Source: Sphagnum magellanicum (taxonomy: Eukaryota; Streptophyta; Sphagnopsida; Sphagnales; Sphagnaceae). From it: 64,000 nt of DNA. Positions 62,284 through 64,000 of this stretch are shown one piece after another (the stretch's first letter is position 1; every line of letters starts with the position of its first letter). The translations under genes were made by a program, and so were the position numbers. The stretch is from NCBI GenBank assembly GCA_021904315.1, contig CM038919.1, forward strand, positions 9,672,001-9,736,000, read 5' to 3'. The notes below the pieces were generated by a model. The model searched no databases, had not been told where the DNA came from, and worked only from the letters and a program-made list of their open reading frames with translations.

Positions 62284-64000
62284 ATGTTAAATGTTTGTGT
62301 GTACACTGGTGTTCTAGGAATTTGTATTATACTTGCCATGGAATTCAGGCAATGGCATTCTTGTTGTTGCAAAGGATCGATGAGATGTACAGTTTGGCAT
62401 CAAAGAATACAGATCATGGTTGTAGTAGTTTTCAGCCTTCTGGTCATGGATTCATGGCAGATGATTGTGATGAGGTGTGTGGAGTGCAATAGGGGGAGTA
62501 GTAGCTGGAGGCTCCCAGATCAAGCTTCAAATGTCGTTGTTGGTCAGTCTGTTGATGATTTGCAGCAGGCAGTTCCTAGTCCAGCAGCTGATTACCGTGG
62601 CTTGCAGCTGTTGCAGCAGCAGAGTAGGAGCAGATCCTCCTCCTCTAAGAGAAGTCGGCATGTAGTGGTTGACTTAAATTCATCCCAGGGGCATTTCAGA
62701 TCTGTGCAGGAAGCTGTCAATTCGATTCCTAATGGAAATCCTGACAAAGTCATCATCCACATCAATGCTGGCACCTACTTGTAAGCTTAGACCTTTTCCA
62801 ATCTCTCTCTCTCTCTCATCTGGAACCAATGTCAGCAGCTGGTAGTCCCACAGAACTGTAGGTGCTTTGAGGGAAGACTGATCATCTCTCTAGGAAGAGG
62901 AATGGCCAGACCAAGAGTGTATGAGTCTCCAGTCTAAGAGAGCTTGAGATTTGGATGCTTTGAAGATCTGGAGAATTGAGACAACATTTCATGAGGAAGA
63001 AACAGTACTATTTGTGTCACAAGCTGGTGAAGAGGATCAATGATGTTGATGATGATGATGATGAGAAGACTCATGAGTGCTCATGAGGGAGCATGGGTAA
63101 GATGGCAGGGAGAAGGTGGTAGTCGCTCACAACCTACCATATCTGACTTTCCAAGGAGCTGGTGCAGATGTAACAACCATAACTTGGCATGACATTGCAA
63201 GTGACCTTGGCTCTGATGGCCAGCAACTCACTGCTTATAATACTGCTTCAGTCACAGTCTTTGCCCCCCACTTCATTGCTCGTGACATTGCATTCCGGGT
63301 TTGATCAGATCTTTTGTCTCTCTGCTCAATATCATGATTCCTGTCAGTAAATCTTTCAAGTTTTTTTCTGTACTTCTTGATATGGTGCTCAAGAGGAACC
63401 AAGAAGAACAATGTGATGATTATCTTGTAAGTTGGAACTTGGTGCTGTCCTGTCCCGCAGAATACAGCTCCTTCACCACCAGCAGGAACTAATGGTAAAC
63501 AAGGTGCAGCTTTTCGAATATCAGGTGACATGGCAGCATTCTACAGCTGTAGCTTCTTTGGAGGTCAAGATACTCTCTGTGACGACACTGGCCGCCACTA
63601 TTTCAAGAATTGCTACATTGAAGGCTCCATTGACTTCGTGTTTGGAAACGGACAATCCATTTACATGGTAGTTTTTTTCCACCAACCCAAAAGACCAGCT
63701 TTCTTTATGCATCACAACAAAATCCAAAGAATATCCTCAGATGCAAGCTGAAGAGCATCTGATCCATGCCAAACATATTGAGATCCACTTTGAACTGAAA
63801 ATTTTCTTGGCTCATAAATGCTTCCTGCAACTGAAAATTTGAAGAGCATCTTCAGATCCATGTGGAACATATCTCAATCCAGTTCAAACTGAAATGTTTT
63901 CTTTCGTCTCTTGCTTCCTGCACATGACTTACAGTGAGTATCCTGGCCCACAGTTGTCAACACTGGTATCAACTGCAGTGGATTATGGTGCATTTGCAGC
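62284..64000 (+). CDS. Pectin methylesterase (pectinesterase), 3' truncated by window edge
   Basis: Cell-wall enzyme that removes methyl esters from homogalacturonan. Exons: 62284-62780, 63109-63298, 63461-63667, 63954-64000+; junctions GT..AG and in phase. Visible family landmarks: [20 protein letters not shown], the GxYxE motif as GTYLEKV across intron 1, [53 protein letters not shown], catalytic GGQDTL, and [14 protein letters not shown] with the second catalytic Asp. There is no PMEI pro-region; the N-terminus instead has a hydrophobic stretch ([13 protein letters not shown] at 62416) that may be a signal or anchor. In-frame ATGs at 62284, 62338 and 62416 are all possible starts; the first is reported. 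It resembles the pro-less PME8/PME53-type clade. Exon 4 is inferred from [10 protein letters not shown]. Confidence 0.92.

Noticed and set aside
1-64000. tRNA, rRNA, CRISPR array or intact LTR element
   Set aside because: No cloverleaf with paired stems and anticodon, no rRNA-like stretch, no regular spacer-repeat array, and no paired long terminal repeats or protease/integrase-like blocks were seen.

Overview
The window is nuclear DNA from a land plant. The genes have spliced plant structures with GT..AG introns. The encoded families are an AP2/ERF factor, an SYP3 syntaxin, an NAC-beta/BTF3 subunit and a pectin methylesterase. Degenerate TTTAGGG-type motifs also occur. The sequence alone does not place it in a lineage. 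The hAT transposase type, the glycine-rich dehydrin-like protein and the AT-rich spacers would suit a seedless plant (bryophyte, lycophyte or fern), but that is inference.

Layout: 1-1614 is the 3' part of an intronless AP2/ERF gene (+). From about 2.5 to 13.3 kb is AT-rich spacer with no supportable gene. From 13.35 to 17.4 kb is a diverged array of about 200 bp units. It is interrupted by a 2.75 kb hAT-like transposon (14490-17242) flanked by an 8 bp duplication, which contains a decayed transposase and a 63 bp minisatellite. From 19.2 to 21.6 kb is a five-exon RING-CH (MARCH-type) membrane E3 ligase gene (-), with a CT-rich leader region upstream. From 23.4 to 30.4 kb is spacer with hairpins and short tandem arrays. 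At 30512-31207 is a one-exon glycine-rich gene (-) with four segments resembling the dehydrin K-segment and an ABRE/G-box upstream. From 32.2 to 33.2 kb are two tandem arrays. At 37.4-38.2 kb is a broken, LINE-like coding relic (-). At 40498-43250 is a five-exon SYP31/32-type Golgi syntaxin (+). From 43.3 to 51 kb is spacer. At 51188-53141 is a five-exon BTF3/NAC-beta gene (+). From 55.1 to 57.0 kb are three adjoining non-autonomous Helitron-like elements in the same orientation. From 57 to 62.2 kb is spacer with microsatellites. From 62284 to the window end is the 5' part of a pectin methylesterase gene (+).

The genes are independent transcription units with no visible shared pathway. They cover transcription control, ubiquitination at membranes, probable desiccation protection, Golgi vesicle fusion, nascent-chain handling and cell-wall pectin modification. 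Exon models were built by hand from reading frame, family conservation and splice consensus. Coordinates are exact for those models, but no transcript evidence was available.
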